Of a DNA stretch of 45,229 nt, positions 25,413-33,606 are shown piece by piece; within the stretch, counting starts at the first letter, position 1; each line of letters starts with the position of its first letter. A program made the translations under genes and the position numbers. Source of the stretch: Bacteroidales bacterium (lineage in GTDB: Bacteria; Bacteroidota; Bacteroidia; Bacteroidales; JAFGHD01); NCBI GenBank assembly GCA_016939365.1, contig JAFGHD010000046.1, positions 1 through 45,229 of the forward strand, given 5' to 3'. The notes under the pieces were generated by a model that was given only the letters and a program-made list of their open reading frames with translations, was not told where the DNA came from and did not search any database.

Positions 25413-27746
25413 ATGAATCGGACATTACTGTTTGGGGCATCCACAGTCTTGTTTTGCTCCGTCTGCCTGAACGCCCAGAACCTCCCGGAACAGTTCCGTT
25501 TCTCTGCCGACGGCCACCGGCTGATACGGGGGGGAGTGGCATCAACGGGGTTTTACGATGAATCCACCATCGACACCATCTTCCTGGAGTTCAGCCAGCC
25601 AAATTACTGGAGTCTGCTCCAGAGCAATTACCAGAGTCAGACCAACATTCCGGCCACCCTGGTATATAAAGGGGTGGTATATGACAGTGTGGGGGTTCGT
25701 TTCAAAGGTCAGACATCATACCAGCAGACACAGTGGTCGCAAAAGAAGTCATTCAGCATCGAAACGGATTATTACATCGATGATCAGAATGTGGAGGGGT
25801 ATGAGACGCTGAACCTGAACAATGGCTTCAATGATCCCTCGTTCATCCGTGAGGTGCTTTACAATAACCTGTGCAGGGACCATATCGCCAATGTCAAGTC
25901 AGGTTATGTGGTTCTTTATATCAACGGGGAGAGCTGGGGGCTCTATCCCAACGTACAGCAGCTGAACAGGGAGCATGTGGCGGAATGGTTCCTGGATGAC
26001 GAAGCGACACGCTGGCGCTGTGAAAAAACGGGAGGAGGAGGACCCGGCGGCATGTTCGGTGCAGGTTTTTGCTCCCTCAATTACCTGGGTATGGACACCA
26101 ACGCCTACAAACCCTATTATAAGCTGCGGGCAGCCTTCAAGGAATACCCGTGGGACGACCTGGTTCATGTCTGTGACGTGCTCAACAACTCCGCAAGCGG
26201 AATCCTTGTGGATACGCTCAATACATGCATGGATGTGGACGGAAGCCTCTGGTACATCGCCCATGAGAGTATTTTCTGCGATGACGACGGTTATATCAAC
26301 AAGGGCGGCATGGATTATTTCGCCTATTTCGATGTGACCACCGGGCGACTCATCCCCATCGAGTATGACGGGAACGAATGTATGCACCTGAACATGGCCA
26401 ATTCATGGTCACCCTTCAAGAATGCATACAATCCCGATTTCGCTTTGCTTTATGTCCTGCTGAATCACTCCGGGATGAGGCAAAGATACCTTGCCCATTA
26501 CCGTACCATCCTCACCCAGTCTCTGGACCAGTCGATGATCACCGGGAAAATTGACGCTTATGCCGCATTGATCGATCAGTATGTTCAGGATGATACCAAA
26601 AAACTATATTCTTACAATCAGTTCCTCAACGAAATAAACGTATTGAAGAACTTCTTCCAGAACCGCAACAATTACCTGTGGAACAATGCCGAGGTGAACA
26701 CCCAGGGATTATCGGTCGCGGATGTGGCCTGGCTGGTGGATGGGGTGGCTTATGCCGCTCCGGACAACACCCAGGAGGTGACAGTAAACGCCAGCGTGAG
26801 CGGAAATTTGGGCATCCATGCCGTCAACCTTTACTTCGGGACAGGCTTCATGGGTTCCTTTGAGAATACCGAAATGTTTGATGACGGTCAGCATGAGGAT
26901 GGTGCTGCCGGAGACGGCGTTTTCGGTGCTTTCATCCCACCGCACAACAGTGCAGAATATGTCAGGTTTTACGTTGAAGCCATTGCCGGCAACACTGCCC
27001 ACACGATCACCTGCGAGCCTGCCGGTGCCGAGCATGATGTGTACATCTGCCAGGTAGCGTATGCATTTGCCCCGGAGGATGTGGTGATCAACGAGCTGAT
27101 GGCTGACAACCAGACCACCGTTACCGATGAGTTTGGGGAATATGAAGATTGGATTGAGTTCTACAATAAAGGCCCAGTTACCCTTGACCTGAGCGGATAT
27201 TACCTGAGCGATAAGGAGGACGACCTGACCAAATGGAGCTTCCCCGACAGCACCTGCCTGGAACCCGACAGCTACCTGATTGTCTGGGCGGATGAAGACG
27301 GTCCGCAGGGAGAAATGCACTGCAATTTCAAACTCTCCGCCTCCGGAGAAGCACTGATCCTGACCAATCCCAATCTGGAGATCGTCGACTCGCTCACTTT
27401 CGGACAGCAGATCACCGATATGGGGCTGGCCCGGGTACCCAACGGCACAGGCCCGTTCATCATACAGGAGCCCACATTTGCCGCCAACAACGAGATCACT
27501 ATCGGGTTGGAGAATGACCTTCTCAACCCGGCATTCTATTTCTTCCCCAATCCGGCCAGCAATGAGCTTTATTTCATGAATGAATCCAGTCAGACCTGCG
27601 AAGTCAATATCTTCAACATTCTGGGCCAACAGGTCAGACAACTTCAGGTCAGGGACAAGTCAATCCTGGATGTTACCGGGTGGCATGAAGGCATTTATTT
27701 CGTTCAGTCCGCTGCAGGATCGCAGAAACTGATCATCCGGAGATAA
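25413..27746 (+). CDS. Secreted CotH-kinase-like protein with lamin-tail and T9SS domains
   Basis: 777 residues from MNRTLLFGASTVLFCSVCLNAQ, a good signal peptide. Domain order: CotH kinase-like domain (about 45-420, with VRFKGQTSYQQTQWSQKKSF, NLNNGFNDPSFIREVL and PIEYDGNECMHLN), a beta-rich linker, a lamin-tail domain (about 556-665: INELMADNQTTVTDEFGEYE, IEFYNKGPVTLDLSGYYLSD) and a T9SS type A domain (about 700-777: FYFFPNPASNELYF to QSAAGSQKLIIRR). CotH proteins phosphorylate secreted proteins in spore coats; secreted Bacteroidota members are of unknown role. An intrinsic terminator follows 36 bases after the stop. Confidence 0.9.
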   Translation: MNRTLLFGASTVLFCSVCLNAQNLPEQFRFSADGHRLIRGGVASTGFYDESTIDTIFLEFSQPNYWSLLQSNYQSQTNIPATLVYKGVVYDSVGVRFKGQTSYQQTQWSQKKSFSIETDYYIDDQNVEGYETLNLNNGFNDPSFIREVLYNNLCRDHIANVKSGYVVLYINGESWGLYPNVQQLNREHVAEWFLDDEATRWRCEKTGGGGPGGMFGAGFCSLNYLGMDTNAYKPYYKLRAAFKEYPWDDLVHVCDVLNNSASGILVDTLNTCMDVDGSLWYIAHESIFCDDDGYINKGGMDYFAYFDVTTGRLIPIEYDGNECMHLNMANSWSPFKNAYNPDFALLYVLLNHSGMRQRYLAHYRTILTQSLDQSMITGKIDAYAALIDQYVQDDTKKLYSYNQFLNEINVLKNFFQNRNNYLWNNAEVNTQGLSVADVAWLVDGVAYAAPDNTQEVTVNASVSGNLGIHAVNLYFGTGFMGSFENTEMFDDGQHEDGAAGDGVFGAFIPPHNSAEYVRFYVEAIAGNTAHTITCEPAGAEHDVYICQVAYAFAPEDVVINELMADNQTTVTDEFGEYEDWIEFYNKGPVTLDLSGYYLSDKEDDLTKWSFPDSTCLEPDSYLIVWADEDGPQGEMHCNFKLSASGEALILTNPNLEIVDSLTFGQQITDMGLARVPNGTGPFIIQEPTFAANNEITIGLENDLLNPAFYFFPNPASNELYFMNESSQTCEVNIFNILGQQVRQLQVRDKSILDVTGWHEGIYFVQSAAGSQKLIIRR

Positions 27747-27782
27747 CACCTCCTGTATGGATCTCTCCAATTAATTGCGCTC

Positions 27783-27813
27783 AAAAACCCCGGTCATGCC
27801 ACCGGGGTTTTTT
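27783..27813 (+). terminator. Rho-independent terminator of the CotH gene
   Basis: Perfect stem AAAAACCCCGGT (27783-27794) / ACCGGGGTTTTT (27801-27812) with loop CATGCC and a run of six T from 27808. Typical intrinsic terminator. Confidence 0.92.
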
Positions 27814-27901
27814 ATAACTTTATCGGGTCACGGGAACATCTGAAGATGCTGGCCAGGGGAAGAACGGGATCACTGTTTTATTTCACCAGAGAGGCAAAGC
27901 C

Positions 27902-28420
27902 ATGATATCTGGTTTTATGGAATACACGGAAATTTTGATCAACATCCGGAAGATCGTCAGGTCCGTCAACCTGGAATCCAAGAAGATACAAAAGGAGTAT
28001 GGTGTCAGTATTCCGCAGCTGCTCACACTTGGTTACCTGGCCTCCCGGGACAATTACAGGGCTACCCACGCCGAAATCACGAAGTACCTGCATCTGAACT
28101 CCAGCACGGTGACAGGGATCATCAACCGGCTGGAAAACAAGGGTTATATCGCACGGCTGCCGAGACCGGAGGACAGGAGATCGGTTTTTATTGCGCTCAC
28201 GTCGGGAGGTGCGCAATTGCTTGAGAAATCCCCCCGGCTGCTGCATGAAAAGCTATCTGAGAAGTTACAAAGCCTCTCCGTGGAAAAATTGGACGAGATC
28301 AACCGTACCCTGCAAACACTTATCGAGAGCCTTGGCATTGAAAAGATCTCCGCTTCACCCATGGTGACCATTGAGGACTATATCCATCCGCCCGACAACC
28401 CGGACCTGGCCTCATCATGA
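27902..28420 (+). CDS. MarR-family transcriptional regulator
   Basis: 172 residues (Met6 at 27917 is an alternative start). The winged helix spans about 38-115: SIPQLLTLGYLA, recognition helix region LHLNSSTVTGIINRLENKGYI, and the wing RLPRPEDRRSVFIALT with the family-typical DxRS. Flanking helices form the dimer interface, and there is a C-terminal tail of about 25 residues (SPMVTIEDYIHPPDNP) not usual in short MarR proteins. It precedes the acetyltransferase/amidohydrolase/racemase operon in the same direction and is its likely regulator, through the palindrome at 28497-28523. Confidence 0.9.
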   Translation: MISGFMEYTEILINIRKIVRSVNLESKKIQKEYGVSIPQLLTLGYLASRDNYRATHAEITKYLHLNSSTVTGIINRLENKGYIARLPRPEDRRSVFIALTSGGAQLLEKSPRLLHEKLSEKLQSLSVEKLDEINRTLQTLIESLGIEKISASPMVTIEDYIHPPDNPDLASS

Positions 28421-28496
28421 CCCAGGTAACCTCGTGCCGGGATTCTTTAGTTTCACTACCAACATTTATTTAGACTATACAATTAAATGACCTAAT

Positions 28497-28523
28497 TAAT
28501 AATGATATGCATTTTCATTATTA
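28497..28523. promoter_or_regulatory. 27-bp AT-rich palindrome, candidate MarR operator
   Basis: Perfect 9-bp arms TAATAATGA (28497-28505) / TCATTATTA (28515-28523) around a 9-base centre. It lies directly upstream of the -7 box at 28534-28541, across the -33 region, where a bound dimer would block the polymerase. MarR proteins bind such AT-rich palindromes. The assignment to the neighbouring MarR gene is inference. Confidence 0.55.
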
Positions 28524-28533
28524 GAATTTTTTG

Positions 28534-28541
28534 TATTTTTG
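28534..28541 (+). promoter_or_regulatory. -7 box of the GNAT/M20/racemase operon
   Basis: TATTTTTG fits TAnnTTTG. No TTG stands 17-23 bases upstream; the palindrome fills that space. The first intact gene starts 369 bases downstream, after a transporter relic. Confidence 0.55.
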
Positions 28542-28682
28542 TTTGTGTAGAAACATTTGAATTGTATGAGATAAATCCGGCAAATGCCACCCTGCATTCG
28601 TGCCTTTGCGGCCCGGAAAACGACACCGGGATACCCAGATCCAATTCTGATCCGGTTTGGCATTTCATTGATCTGACCATAT

Positions 28683-28870
28683 TTCTAGAGAATATCCTGG
28701 TGCTGGCCATCCTTATCCGGAAAAAAACCGATGCCGGTGCTGCATTCGTCTCGATGACCGCCGGTGGCACCACTACTCTGGCACTCACCCTGGTGGAAGA
28801 ACATCTTCCCCTCGGGCTGGCTCCGAATCTGTTCGGGCTCAGCACCGCCCTGGTTTCATATATTATTTAA
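28683..28870 (+). pseudogene. 3' stump of a sodium/solute symporter (SSS family) gene
   Basis: The frame ending at 28870 reads ENILVLAILIRKKTDAGAAF, VSMTAGGTTTLALTLVEEHL, PLGLAPNLFGLSTALVSYII. The basic RKKTDAGAAFVSMTAGGTTT turn followed by a helix, a short loop with PLGL and a further helix is the pattern of the C-terminal helices of SSS transporters. Everything upstream in this frame is unrelated and runs through the promoter, so only about 60 codons of a normal 500 remain. It lies between promoter and first gene of the racemase operon, suggesting the operon once began with an uptake system. Family call is tentative. Confidence 0.4.
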
Positions 28871-28909
28871 TATCAACACAATAGCATCCATAATAAAAAA
28901 CAGCATATC

Positions 28910-29356
28910 ATGAATTTCAAAACGTACAATCCGGCAGACCCGGCCACACTTCTTGAAAAACAAACGATCATGAGGTTCCTTTTCAAGCACCTGGATGAGT
29001 TTGGAGATTCGGAACAATCCATCATGAACGCTATTGAATATGCCATGAGCCCTCAACCGTCCGCAGGCGGATTCATCCTGCTGGCGATCGACAACGACCA
29101 GATCACGGGTGCCGTCGTAATGAACCGTACCGGGATGCAGGGCTACATCCCTGAGAACATCCTGGTCTATATCGCCGTGCACCATGATCATCGCGGCGAA
29201 GGGCTGGGCAAAGAGCTGATGAAAAGGACCATTGATACGGCCAAAGGCGATATCGCACTTCATGTGGAACCCGATAATCCCGCAAGGTATCTTTACGAGA
29301 AGTTCCATTTCACCAACAAATACCTGGAAATGAGGCTTATTAAAACCGCAAGCTGA
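28910..29356 (+). CDS. GNAT family N-acetyltransferase
   Basis: 148 residues. The acetyl-CoA binding motif A is clear: LVYIAVHHDHRGEGLGKELM (about 81-100) with the RGxGxG-like loop, followed by ALHVEPDNPARYLYEKFHF, the usual motif B. The N-terminal part (MNFKTYNPADPATLLEKQ) is specific to this subgroup. It probably acetylates a free amine, perhaps an amino acid, given that the next gene is an N-acyl amino acid hydrolase. The substrate cannot be read from sequence. Stop to next start: 7 bases. Confidence 0.88.
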   Translation: MNFKTYNPADPATLLEKQTIMRFLFKHLDEFGDSEQSIMNAIEYAMSPQPSAGGFILLAIDNDQITGAVVMNRTGMQGYIPENILVYIAVHHDHRGEGLGKELMKRTIDTAKGDIALHVEPDNPARYLYEKFHFTNKYLEMRLIKTAS

Positions 29357-29363
29357 CGGGGTC

Positions 29364-30509
29364 ATGGATGATAAGCTGAAGGAGGAGTTAAAGGCATTCC
29401 GCCGGGAGCTTCACCAATACCCTGAGGTGTCGCACCGCGAAGAACAGACCGCGAATAGGGTCATCAGTTGGCTCGACAAATGCCATCCAGACCGGATAGT
29501 GGAAGGATTGGGAGGAAATGGCCTGGCTGCGGTATGGGACGGCCGGGAAACCGGTCCGGCGATCCTGTTCCGGTGCGAGCTGGATGCACTGCCCGTCAGG
29601 GAAATATCCACGCTTGCATACCGGTCTGTGTACGAGGGTAAAGGCCATCTGTGCGGTCACGACGGCCATATGGCCATCATGGCAGGGTTTGCTTACCACC
29701 TGCGAAAAAACAGGCCCGGAAAGGGAAGGGTGATCCTGCTGTTCCAGCCGGCTGAGGAAACGGGTGAAGGTGCGGAGATGGTACTGAATGACACAAAATT
29801 CCAATCACTGAAACCCGACAGGGTCTTTGCCCTCCACAACCTCCCCGGGTTCAGGAGCAAATCGCTGGTGCTCGCCGATAGGCTGTTCAGCTCAGCCTCG
29901 GCGGGACTCGAGATACGACTCACCGGCAAATCTTCCCATGCTGCCGAGCCGGAAAAAGGGATCAATCCCGCCCTTGCAGTGGCAAGGATCATCAACTCGT
30001 TCAATGATATGCTGAAAATCAAAGACTTCTTCCATGATTTCATACTGATCACGGTCATCCAGGTAATCCTTGGCGAAAAAGCTTTTGGTACATCTCCGGG
30101 GGATGCCCTGATCAGGGCCACACTCAGGGCTTACACCGATACCGACATGGATAAGCTTCAGCAGATGGCCATAGGGATTGCCGAAAAAGCAGCTGCCGAA
30201 GAGCGACTGCAATTCGATTACCGATTCACCGAGGTATTTCCAGCCACCGTGAACCAAAGGGACACTGTTAAAATATTGGAACAGATAGCCGGCGATAACG
30301 GCTGGGACACGATCAGGATAAGCAAGCCTTTCAGGTGGTCTGAAGATTTCGGCCATTTCACCTCCCGTTTCAAAGGGGCCATGATCGGACTCGGCGCCGG
30401 GATGAGCCATCCAGCACTGCACAATCCTGATTACGATTTCCCGGATGACTTGCTTGAAAAAGGCATTGAACTTTTTATATCCATTTATAAACGTTTCATG
30501 ACATCATAA
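29364..30509 (+). CDS. M20-family amidohydrolase (N-acyl-amino-acid deacylase type)
   Basis: 381 residues, an M20D-like metalloenzyme. Metal ligands of the di-zinc/manganese site are present: Cys97, His99 and His102 in LCGHDGH, Glu131-Glu132 in PAEETGEG, and a His in FALHNLPG (about 157), with a C-terminal His in GMSHPALHNPDYDF. The start MDDKLKEELKAFRRELHQYPE is standard for the family. Such enzymes remove acyl groups from N-acetyl amino acids or hippurate-like compounds. It lies between an acetyltransferase and a racemase, 4 bases before the latter. Confidence 0.93.
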   Translation: MDDKLKEELKAFRRELHQYPEVSHREEQTANRVISWLDKCHPDRIVEGLGGNGLAAVWDGRETGPAILFRCELDALPVREISTLAYRSVYEGKGHLCGHDGHMAIMAGFAYHLRKNRPGKGRVILLFQPAEETGEGAEMVLNDTKFQSLKPDRVFALHNLPGFRSKSLVLADRLFSSASAGLEIRLTGKSSHAAEPEKGINPALAVARIINSFNDMLKIKDFFHDFILITVIQVILGEKAFGTSPGDALIRATLRAYTDTDMDKLQQMAIGIAEKAAAEERLQFDYRFTEVFPATVNQRDTVKILEQIAGDNGWDTIRISKPFRWSEDFGHFTSRFKGAMIGLGAGMSHPALHNPDYDFPDDLLEKGIELFISIYKRFMTS

Positions 30510-30513
30510 CACC

Positions 30514-31665
30514 ATGCCGACCACCTCGCAAATAATACTCGACCCACAGGCACTGGAGGAGAACATCGGCTTCCTCAGGAAGATCATGGGTAAAAGGACA
30601 AGGCTCTCATCGGTCGTAAAAGCCAACGCCTATGGCCATGGCATCGAGCATTTCGTCCCCATGGCGGAAAAAGCCGGCATCGATCACTTTTCGGTATTCA
30701 GCGCCGATGAAGCCATGAGGGTATATCAGGCAGGGTCGGGCAAACAGGAGATCATGATCATGGGATGGCTCGATAAACATGAAATGGAATGGGCCATCCG
30801 GAATGAAATATCGTTCTATGTCTTTGAGCCCGGCAGGCTGATGCAGGCAGGATCGATTGCCAAAAAACACCGCAAGCCGGCCCACGTTCATCTGGAGGTT
30901 GAAACGGGCATGAACCGCACCGGGCTGGCAGGCGGAGACCTGATTAAAGCCTTACGACATATACAAAACTCGTCCGGATTATTCCGTGTCAACGGATTGT
31001 GCACCCATTTCGCCGGGGCGGAAAGCATCGCCAACTATTACCGGATCACCCGACAGATCATGACATTCAGGAAGATACAGGAGAAGGTCCTCCGGGAGGG
31101 TATCAAACCCCGGATACGCCACACGGCCTGCTCCGCCGCAGCTTTGAATTACCCCGAGACCCGGATGGACATGGTGCGCATCGGTATCGCACAGTATGGG
31201 TTCTGGCCGAGCAAGGAGACGTTGATCCATTATCTGCACGATAAAAAAAAGAAGACCGATCCCCTGAAAAGGGTCATGAGCTGGAAGAGCCGGATCATGA
31301 GCATCAAGAAGGTCAGGACCGGCGAGTTTGTCAGCTACGGCACCACTTACCTGGCTCAGGAGGACAAGCGCATCGCCATCATTCCGGTCGGATACTCCAA
31401 TGGATACAACCGCTCCCTCAGCAACCAGGGAAGGGTGCTGATCAGGGGATACCGTGTGGCAGTGATTGGAATGGTGAATATGAACATGCTGATCGCCGAT
31501 ATCACCGCAGTGCCGGAAGCACATATCGGTGACGAGGTAGTGATGATCGGGAGACAGGGAGACCTGGAGATCACCGTCTCATCATTCAGTGAGATCAGCG
31601 AGCAACTCAATTATGAACTTCTGGCCAGATTGCCGCAGAATATCACCCGTATCGTAAATAATTAA
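30514..31665 (+). CDS. alr: Alanine racemase-type PLP enzyme
   Basis: 383 residues, fold-type III PLP enzyme. The PLP lysine is Lys36 in SSVVKANAYGHG and the second catalytic residue Tyr275 in FVSYGTTYLAQED; IPVGYSNGYNRSLSNQG and HLEVETGMNRTGL are also typical. The usual GRVCMD segment reads GMVNMNM, a departure from housekeeping Alr. Bacteroidota usually make cell-wall D-alanine with a MurF-Alr fusion, so a stand-alone copy in a catabolic-looking operon suggests another amino acid. The next gene is a second racemase-like enzyme. Confidence 0.88.
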   Translation: MPTTSQIILDPQALEENIGFLRKIMGKRTRLSSVVKANAYGHGIEHFVPMAEKAGIDHFSVFSADEAMRVYQAGSGKQEIMIMGWLDKHEMEWAIRNEISFYVFEPGRLMQAGSIAKKHRKPAHVHLEVETGMNRTGLAGGDLIKALRHIQNSSGLFRVNGLCTHFAGAESIANYYRITRQIMTFRKIQEKVLREGIKPRIRHTACSAAALNYPETRMDMVRIGIAQYGFWPSKETLIHYLHDKKKKTDPLKRVMSWKSRIMSIKKVRTGEFVSYGTTYLAQEDKRIAIIPVGYSNGYNRSLSNQGRVLIRGYRVAVIGMVNMNMLIADITAVPEAHIGDEVVMIGRQGDLEITVSSFSEISEQLNYELLARLPQNITRIVNN

Positions 31666-31675
31666 ACCATTTGCC

Positions 31676-32749
31676 ATGGCCTATATAGAGATGTACCGGG
31701 AGAAGATAGTGCATAATTACCGGTTCCTGGACAATCTGTTCAAAAAGAACCACATTCACTGGGGTGTGGTTTCCAAGCTTCTTTGCGGAAACCACCTCTA
31801 CCTGAAAGAACTGATTTCTCTCGGGATCAGGGAGATCCACGATTCCAGGCTGAGCAACCTGAAGGTGATCAAAAGGATCGATCCCGACATCCAGACCGTC
31901 TACATCAAACCCCCGCCCAGGAGAAGCCTCCGGAGTATCGTGAAATATGCAGATGTCAGCTTCAACACGGAGTTCGAGACGATCCGGATGATCTCTGACG
32001 AGGCTACCCGCCAGAACAAGAAACACAGGATCATCATTATGATCGAGATGGGCGACCTCAGGGAGGGGGTGATGGGCGACAGGCTGGTGGAATTCTACTC
32101 CCGGGTGTTCAGATTACCCCACATCGAGATCATCGGGCTCGGGACCAACCTCAACTGCCTGCATGGCGTCATGCCGTCGCACGACAAGCTGATCCAGCTG
32201 AGCCTCTACAAGCAACTGATCGAAGCCCGGTTCAATAAAAAAATACCGTGGGTCTCGGGGGGAACATCTGTGGCCATACCCTTGCTTCAGAAAAAGCTGC
32301 TGCCCAAAGGAAACAACCACTTCCGCATCGGTGAGACCCTGTTCCTCGGCAACAACCTCATCACAGGGGAACCCATCAAGGGGATGAAGCAGGATGTGTT
32401 CAGGCTGCATGCCGAGATCATCGAGCTCTATGAGAAACCGAAGGTGCCCATGGGGGAAATCGGCACCAACGTAGCCGGAGAGACACCTGATATCAATGAA
32501 AGCGACTATGGCAAAACATCCTGGCGGGCCATACTCGACCTGGGCCTGCTCGACATCAGTATGGACAACATCTTCCCTGAAGACAAAACCATCCGGTTTT
32601 CGGGGGCCAGCTCCGACATGATCGTCCTCGACCTCGGGGAGAACAGAAGGAAATATAAATCCGGCGGGCTGGTCACCTTCCGGATGAACTATATGGGCAT
32701 CCTCAGCCTGCTGAGCTCAAACTATATCGGAAAGAAGGTGGTGGGCTGA
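31676..32749 (+). CDS. Alanine/ornithine racemase family PLP enzyme (Orr-like)
   Basis: 357 residues of the ornithine racemase / YhfX-like branch of fold-type III. The PLP lysine is Lys34 in WGVVSKLLCGN; other family segments are EIHDSRLSNLKVIK, IMIEMGDLREGV, IIGLGTNLNCLHGV, WVSGGTSVAIPLL and HFRIGETLFLG. Clostridial ornithine racemase makes D-ornithine for oxidative degradation; the substrate of this one is not known. It is the last gene of the operon (10 bases after alr) and ends at a hairpin. Confidence 0.9.
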   Translation: MAYIEMYREKIVHNYRFLDNLFKKNHIHWGVVSKLLCGNHLYLKELISLGIREIHDSRLSNLKVIKRIDPDIQTVYIKPPPRRSLRSIVKYADVSFNTEFETIRMISDEATRQNKKHRIIIMIEMGDLREGVMGDRLVEFYSRVFRLPHIEIIGLGTNLNCLHGVMPSHDKLIQLSLYKQLIEARFNKKIPWVSGGTSVAIPLLQKKLLPKGNNHFRIGETLFLGNNLITGEPIKGMKQDVFRLHAEIIELYEKPKVPMGEIGTNVAGETPDINESDYGKTSWRAILDLGLLDISMDNIFPEDKTIRFSGASSDMIVLDLGENRRKYKSGGLVTFRMNYMGILSLLSSNYIGKKVVG

Positions 32750-32751
32750 CC

Positions 32752-32774
32752 GGCACGGATTGCAAATCGGTGCC
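32752..32774. terminator. Hairpin between convergent racemase operon and UDG gene
   Basis: GGCACGGATT (from 32752) pairs with AATCGGTGCC (to 32774) around a short loop, with one mismatch in the stem. It lies 3 bases after the racemase stop and 13 before the stop of the convergent UDG gene. No T-tract. Confidence 0.45.
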
Positions 32775-32786
32775 AACAGTATGGGA

Positions 32787-33560
32787 TTACCCCCCGAACA
32801 TGGTTCCATCAGGCAACATGTTGTCGGAATGAGGTTGGCCTCTCTCCTCCATCTGGTAACGGACACAGCTTTCCCAATCGCCTCTGCAATACAATTCAAT
32901 CCACTTCTCCTCCAGCCTGCCTTCCTGATAGAGCATCTTCATCGGACATACCGGATACCATTTGCACACCTTTGTGAACAGGGCAACTTTCCTGAAAGAC
33001 CTTTCCATGACAGACTTCAAATCCGGATTGTACAGGGTTGCTGATGGATGCCGGAGTGGATAAATTTTCCTGCTGTTGCAAAAAAACAGCTTCCCGGCAG
33101 GATCCGGGGGCAAAATATGTCCGGGGCAATAATGGTCAAAAACATATTTGGTGGCATGATATCCCAGAGGGATTAAAAAATCCGGCTGGATAATGTGGAT
33201 TTCCTTTTCAAGGTAATGGCTGCATGCCTCAATTTCATTCTGCTGTGGTTTTCTGTTACCGGGCAACCTGCATTTGATCAGGTTGGTCATATAAACTTCT
33301 GTTTTGTGGAGATGACTTTCCCGGAACAACTCATCCATCACTTTCCCTGTCGGGCCGGTGAACATTCTGCCATCCCTGTCTTCAACCTCTCCCGGCGCCT
33401 GCGCGATGAAAAATATTCTGGCAAGTGCATTGCCCTCACCACAGACGGCATTTGTTCTGCCGGCAGCCAGCGGGCACCGTGTACATGACCTGATCACGGA
33501 ATTAAGCAACCTGAGTTCCTCTGTTTTCTCTACTTCTTCAAAAAGACTCAGCATGATCAT
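32787..33560 (-). CDS. Type-4 uracil-DNA glycosylase with extra C-terminal cysteine domain
   Basis: 257 residues (Met3 is an alternative start). The N-terminal 195 residues are a family 4 (UDGa) glycosylase that removes uracil from DNA: motif A APGEVEDRDGRMFTGP (55-70), motif B HPS (171-173), and the 4Fe-4S cysteines Cys26, Cys29, Cys97 and Cys113. A further 60 residues carry a second cysteine set (Cys199, Cys205, Cys225, Cys232) in CKWYPVCPMK and WIELYCRGDWESCVRY, then GQPHSDNMLPDG. That tail is not part of ordinary UDGa and may bind metal. Probably co-transcribed with the zinc-ribbon gene upstream. Confidence 0.88.
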   Translation of the reverse strand: MIMLSLFEEVEKTEELRLLNSVIRSCTRCPLAAGRTNAVCGEGNALARIFFIAQAPGEVEDRDGRMFTGPTGKVMDELFRESHLHKTEVYMTNLIKCRLPGNRKPQQNEIEACSHYLEKEIHIIQPDFLIPLGYHATKYVFDHYCPGHILPPDPAGKLFFCNSRKIYPLRHPSATLYNPDLKSVMERSFRKVALFTKVCKWYPVCPMKMLYQEGRLEEKWIELYCRGDWESCVRYQMEERGQPHSDNMLPDGTMFGG

Positions 33561-33606
33561 TTATGAATACCACCGTTTTATCTCCATGTATGTTCGGCTT
33601 ATACGG

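Noticed and set aside
26709-27641. Minus-strand open frame of 310 codons opposite the CotH gene
   Set aside because: Shadow of a real gene with clear signal peptide, domains and T9SS end on the other strand.
28502-28870. A 122-codon frame as a complete small membrane protein
   Set aside because: Its start lies in the palindrome and the frame runs through the -7 box; only the last third looks like protein, so it is listed as a transporter stump.
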